Assembly: GCF_014306135.1 (NCBI RefSeq)
Contig: NZ_JACRWD010000001.1
Span: 1,178,001 to 1,242,000 of the forward strand
Direction of reading: 5' to 3'
Length of the DNA: 64,000 nt
From: Paraclostridium hominis
Lineage (GTDB): Bacteria > Bacillota > Clostridia > Peptostreptococcales > Peptostreptococcaceae
The translations under genes and the position numbers were made by a program. The notes under the pieces are model-generated. The model was given only the letters and a program-made list of their open reading frames with translations. It did not search any database and was not told where the DNA came from. Below are positions 60,933 through 64,000 of the stretch, piece by piece. Position 1 is the first letter of the stretch. Every line of letters begins with the position of its first letter.

Positions 60933-62198
60933 ATGTACATCAATCAAATAATAGCCATATCTATATTTTTACTGGTTATGATAGCTATTATATCTGAAAA
61001 AGTAAACAGAGCTGTTGCTGCTGTGGCAGGTGCTTTGCTTATGTTAATATTTAATATCGTATCATTTGAAAACGGACTTAAACATATTGATTTCAATACT
61101 ATTGGTGTTTTAATAGGCATGATGCTTTTTGTATCAGTTGTAAAAAACTCCGGATTATTTGAGTATATAGCAATCTTTTCATCAAAAAAATCAAAAGGTG
61201 ATCCATGGAAAATAATGCTTTGTTTTATGGTATTAACAGCAATTTTATCTGCTATTTTAGACAACGTAACTACTGTTTTGTTAATCGGCCCAATGACTAT
61301 AGTTATAACTCAAATATTAAAAATAAACCCTACTCCATTTTTAATTACTCAAATATTAGCTTCTAACATAGGTGGTACATCAACTTTAATAGGTGATCCA
61401 CCAAATATAATGATAGGTAGCGCTGCTAATTTAAGTTTTATGGATTTTGTAGTTAATCTTGGCCCTATAGTTATAATATTACTATTTGCTACTATTATCT
61501 GTTTTAAGTTTGTATTTAAAAAACACTTAGTTGTAGAGGCTATATATAAAGAAGAAATATTATCTCTAGATGAAAATAAAGCAATAAAAGATAAATCCTT
61601 GCTTATTAAAAGCATAATTATGATGATATTTATTTTGCTTGGATTTGCTCTTCACAACATAATTCACATTGAATCAAGTGTAGTTGCACTAACAGGTGCT
61701 ACTATAATGATTTTTATAGGTAAACAAGATGTAGATGAAATTCTTTCAAGTATTGAATGGTCTACAATAGCATTCTTTGGAGGTTTGTTTATTGTGGTTG
61801 GTGGTCTTGTAGAGGTAGGTATTATAAACTTTATAGCTGAATACTTAATAAATGCTACAAAGGGTCACTTAATAATTACTATGTTAGTAATCCTTTGGTT
61901 ATCAGCTATAATATCATCTTTCCTGGACAATATACCATTTGTCGCTACATTGATACCACTAATTTTAACCATGCAATCTCAAGGTGTTGATGTAACTCCA
62001 ATTTGGTGGGCTACATCTTTAGGTGCTTGCTTAGGAGGAAATGGTACATTAATAGGTGCTTCTGCTAATATTGTTTTATCTAATATTGGTCAAAAAAATG
62101 GATATCCAATAACATTTAAAGAGTACTTTAAAATAGGTTTTCCGCTTATGATTTTATCAATAATTATTTCAACTATTTATCTAGTAATTCGTTTCTAG
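60933..62198 (+). CDS. ArsB/NhaD-family ion transporter
   Basis: The 421-residue membrane protein has about eleven helices. It has ILDNVTTVLLIGPMTIV and LDNIPFVATLIPLIL, the two DN(V/I) ion-binding repeats, with NIGGTSTLIGDPPNIMIG and GGNGTLIGASANIV as the matching re-entrant loops. This is the IT superfamily (ArsB, NhaD, P-permease). The ion is not decidable. AAGGAGG precedes the ATG. Followed 24 bp later by a small soluble protein gene. Confidence 0.9.
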   Translation: MYINQIIAISIFLLVMIAIISEKVNRAVAAVAGALLMLIFNIVSFENGLKHIDFNTIGVLIGMMLFVSVVKNSGLFEYIAIFSSKKSKGDPWKIMLCFMVLTAILSAILDNVTTVLLIGPMTIVITQILKINPTPFLITQILASNIGGTSTLIGDPPNIMIGSAANLSFMDFVVNLGPIVIILLFATIICFKFVFKKHLVVEAIYKEEILSLDENKAIKDKSLLIKSIIMMIFILLGFALHNIIHIESSVVALTGATIMIFIGKQDVDEILSSIEWSTIAFFGGLFIVVGGLVEVGIINFIAEYLINATKGHLIITMLVILWLSAIISSFLDNIPFVATLIPLILTMQSQGVDVTPIWWATSLGACLGGNGTLIGASANIVLSNIGQKNGYPITFKEYFKIGFPLMILSIIISTIYLVIRF

Positions 62199-62222
62199 TA
62201 AAAAATTTTAGGAGGTTTATAA

Positions 62223-62696
62223 ATGAGCATTTTAAACAACGCTTATGGAGACACTATAGAAGCTCGACTTAGATACATCGGTGCTACTGAAATAAGAAAA
62301 GTTCATGGAATTTTATATTTTATTGAGTTTGAAATTGATAATAACTTAAAAGTTTCCTATACTTATAACATAAATGCTAAAAATAAATATTTTTTACAAA
62401 GAATCAAACCGTATCCTATACCGGAAGGAGTATTTGAAAAAGAATATGAAGTTGTTTCATTTATAGAAAAAGATATAAAAAAATTTACCAATGCTAAAAA
62501 AAGTAATAACTTTGATCTATTCTTAAAAATCAACAATGAACTAAATACTATCTGTCTGGACATCGAGAAACTATTTTTAAATTACAACATAGATAAAATG
62601 GATTTAGAAAAATTAAAAGCTGAACTAGATGATATACTAAATCTATTTGAAAATTCTAAAAAAAGATCACCCAAAATCAATATGGATAATAAATAA
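62223..62696 (+). CDS. Hypothetical protein co-transcribed with the ArsB/NhaD-type gene
   Basis: The 157-residue soluble protein has a beta-rich N-terminal half (EIRKVHGILYFIEFEIDNNL, YTYNINAKNKYFLQ) and a helical C-terminal half (IDKMDLEKLKAELDDILNLF). AGGAGG precedes the ATG. The 24-bp gap argues for an operon with the transporter. I do not recognise the family; a regulatory or partner role is only a guess. Confidence 0.75.
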   Translation: MSILNNAYGDTIEARLRYIGATEIRKVHGILYFIEFEIDNNLKVSYTYNINAKNKYFLQRIKPYPIPEGVFEKEYEVVSFIEKDIKKFTNAKKSNNFDLFLKINNELNTICLDIEKLFLNYNIDKMDLEKLKAELDDILNLFENSKKRSPKINMDNK

Positions 62697-62719
62697 GGAG
62701 ATAGATTACCTATCTCCTT
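62695..62719. terminator. Hairpin between convergent genes
   Basis: aaggagata and tatctcctt (62695-62719) with a seven-base loop. T-runs are short, so its efficiency is uncertain. Confidence 0.6.
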
Positions 62720-62728
62720 TAAATGATT

Positions 62729-63151
62729 TTAATTAGATACATTTTTCAAATTTACTTTTTTATATCTATTAATAACAAAACTAATTGATGCTGATATAAC
62801 CATTCTTGTTGGAGTGAATAAAATTAACGATATTACTATAGATTTTAATAAATATATAAAACTAAAATTTCTTTCCATACTTAATAATAATATATCAAAA
62901 CACATAGTAACTATTATAATGTTCATATACATATATGTATTTTCTAGCTTTTCTTTTTTTGTCTTAATTACTAAATATAGTACTGGTATAAATATCATTG
63001 AAATTGAAGATATTATTATAAATATTATATTTTTTATACTTAAATTAGAATGCTTAACAAATATTAGATATATACAGTAAAAAATAATATTTGATATACT
63101 TAAATATTTAAAATATATTTGCATTGCTTTATCTAAAATATTGTTTTTCAT
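62729..63151 (-). CDS. Small four-helix membrane protein
   Basis: The 140-residue protein has four hydrophobic helices (IIFYCIYLIFV, IIFIIISSISMIFIPVLYLVI, MYMNIIIVTMCFDILLL, LKSIVISLILF) and a short basic tail. The layout resembles small integral membrane proteins such as those near teichoic-acid or transport genes, but no family was recognised. Confidence 0.7.
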   Translation of the reverse strand: MKNNILDKAMQIYFKYLSISNIIFYCIYLIFVKHSNLSIKNIIFIIISSISMIFIPVLYLVIKTKKEKLENTYMYMNIIIVTMCFDILLLSMERNFSFIYLLKSIVISLILFTPTRMVISASISFVINRYKKVNLKNVSN

Positions 63152-63292
63152 TTTATCACCTCAATACAATATACTTAATTAATAAAGTTAATATCACATA
63201 TTTTTATAATTAAGTTTAAAATTTTGTAAAAAAATTATTACATAAATCTTAATATATTAAAAATAAACTACATTCAAGTTTACAGTTTTTAT

Positions 63293-63334
63293 AAAAAAGG
63301 GTTATCTTTAAAAAATTATAGATAACCCTTTTTT
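63293..63334 (-). terminator. Intrinsic terminator after the MATE gene
   Basis: aaaaaagggttatct with its complement (63293-63307, 63320-63334), followed by A/T runs. Confidence 0.88.
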
Positions 63335-63356
63335 GTTTTGTAAATTTATAAAAATT

Positions 63357-64000
63357 TTAATCTAACACTTCAACTAAATTACTTTTAAAATTGTATAAAT
63401 CTTTCTTTTTATAAACTACATATCCAATAATCCACCTTACACAAACATCAAGTCCCATAGCAATCCATACCCATTGAATATCAAGTTTTGTAAAATAGAC
63501 GATTAAAACAGTAAGTGGAACCCTTATTCCCCATATACCAGTAGCAGATATAAGCATCGGTAATTTTGTAAAACCAGAACCTCTAAGTGCTCCATTTATT
63601 ACCCCACCTAAATTTCCTGCAAGTTGTATAACTCCCATAACTATTAAATATTTTGCTGATATATTTATTAACTGACTATCATTAGTTAATATTAACATAA
63701 GTTGTTTTGGAAAAAATATTAAAGGTATGGATGTTAGTATCGTTATTACTATTGTAGATTTAAATAATTCTTTCATATATCTTTTGCCTAATTTTTCATT
63801 ATTAGCGCCTACACACTGACCTACAAATGCAGTTGCTGCTATTGCAAATGCGTTTGATGGCATAAAAGATATAGATTCTGCTTGAAGCCCTAATTGATAA
63901 GCTGCAAGTGTGACTTCTCCGTAATTTAATATCGCTCGAGTTAATATTATAGTTGATAATTGCCAAAATGAGTTTTCAAGAGATATTGGTATTCCTATTT
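63357..64000 (-). CDS. MATE-family multidrug/cation exporter, 5' end outside window
   Basis: The frame stays open to the right edge, so the protein extends beyond the window and the internal ATG at 63863 is not its start. Visible helices include NSFWQLSTIILTRAILNYGE, FAIAATAFVGQCVGANNEK and LAGNLGGVINGALRGSG, all typical of MATE transporters. The C-terminus ends with NFKSNLVEVLD. Roughly the last 215 residues of a 450-residue protein are present. The substrate is unknown. Confidence 0.88.
   Translation of the reverse strand, partial: IGIPISLENSFWQLSTIILTRAILNYGEVTLAAYQLGLQAESISFMPSNAFAIAATAFVGQCVGANNEKLGKRYMKELFKSTIVITILTSIPLIFFPKQLMLILTNDSQLINISAKYLIVMGVIQLAGNLGGVINGALRGSGFTKLPMLISATGIWGIRVPLTVLIVYFTKLDIQWVWIAMGLDVCVRWIIGYVVYKKKDLYNFKSNLVEVLD

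Overview
The window is a very AT-rich, gene-dense stretch of a Gram-positive anaerobe chromosome. Strong GGAGG ribosome sites, many intrinsic terminators, and the gene set (selenium-type molybdenum hydroxylase genes, DUF3793, the QueK/QrtT/QueL queuine salvage genes, NahK-type sugar kinase, LPG-synthase-like and TldD/TldE proteins) point to a Clostridia member, most likely Peptostreptococcaceae (a relative of Clostridioides/Paraclostridium/Romboutsia). This placement is inference from gene content. No rRNA, tRNA or CRISPR array was seen. Genes at both edges are cut: a YitT-family protein (left) and a MATE transporter (right).

Layout. 1-5.8 kb: YitT, an LRAT-fold protein, a possible spore-appendage (Ena-like) protein, then a small integrative element remnant. 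An ABC-F ATPase gene is intact, but a second copy of its 3' end lies about 2.1 kb further along, with a stop-interrupted tyrosine integrase and one cargo gene between them. 5.8-20.5 kb: a purine/molybdenum-hydroxylase district. It holds MoeA-like, MocA-like and YqeC maturation genes with a C-S lyase, the three-subunit xanthine-dehydrogenase-family enzyme (xdhB-xdhC-xdhA), a cation/proton antiporter and an NCS2 purine permease. A Pyr4-like membrane protein, an aminotransferase, a sulfurtransferase and an AAC(3)-family acetyltransferase lie among them. 20.6-32 kb: small proteins and household enzymes (flippase-like protein, cyclophilin lipoprotein, acyltransferase plus esterase, HAD phosphatase, Fur-box-preceded DUF3793, Xaa-Pro peptidase, iron alcohol dehydrogenase). 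32.5-37.6 kb: moaC-moaA-mogA for molybdopterin, then ldcA-alr facing dppA (D-alanine and peptidoglycan peptide handling). 37.6-51.3 kb: flavodoxin, hydrolase, NahK-like kinase with nucleotidyltransferase, transporters, two Mn-efflux-type proteins around a 46-residue membrane peptide, a four-repeat protein, GltS and many small proteins.

51.4-53.8 kb is the best-supported regulated system: queK-qrtT-queL (queuosine hydrolase, ECF transporter S component, radical-SAM queuine lyase) behind a preQ1-I riboswitch. The downstream sequence can form mutually exclusive anti-SD pairings, as expected for a translational OFF switch. 54-57.4 kb is an accessory patch: a truncated ORF tail, two lipoprotein/secreted proteins, a cell-wall-binding repeat protein, a duplicated 32-codon hydrophobic peptide (one copy frameshifted) and a long inverted repeat that may encode a structured RNA. 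57.5-64 kb returns to core genes: tldE-tldD, a DUF134 protein, an ArsB/NhaD-type transporter and MATE.

Three 5' regions carry unusually long hairpins: the sulfurtransferase gene, the antiporter gene (its Shine-Dalgarno sits inside a terminator-like stem) and the xdh promoter. Together with the inverted boxes around the purine permease promoter, they are the main unexplained regulatory signals.
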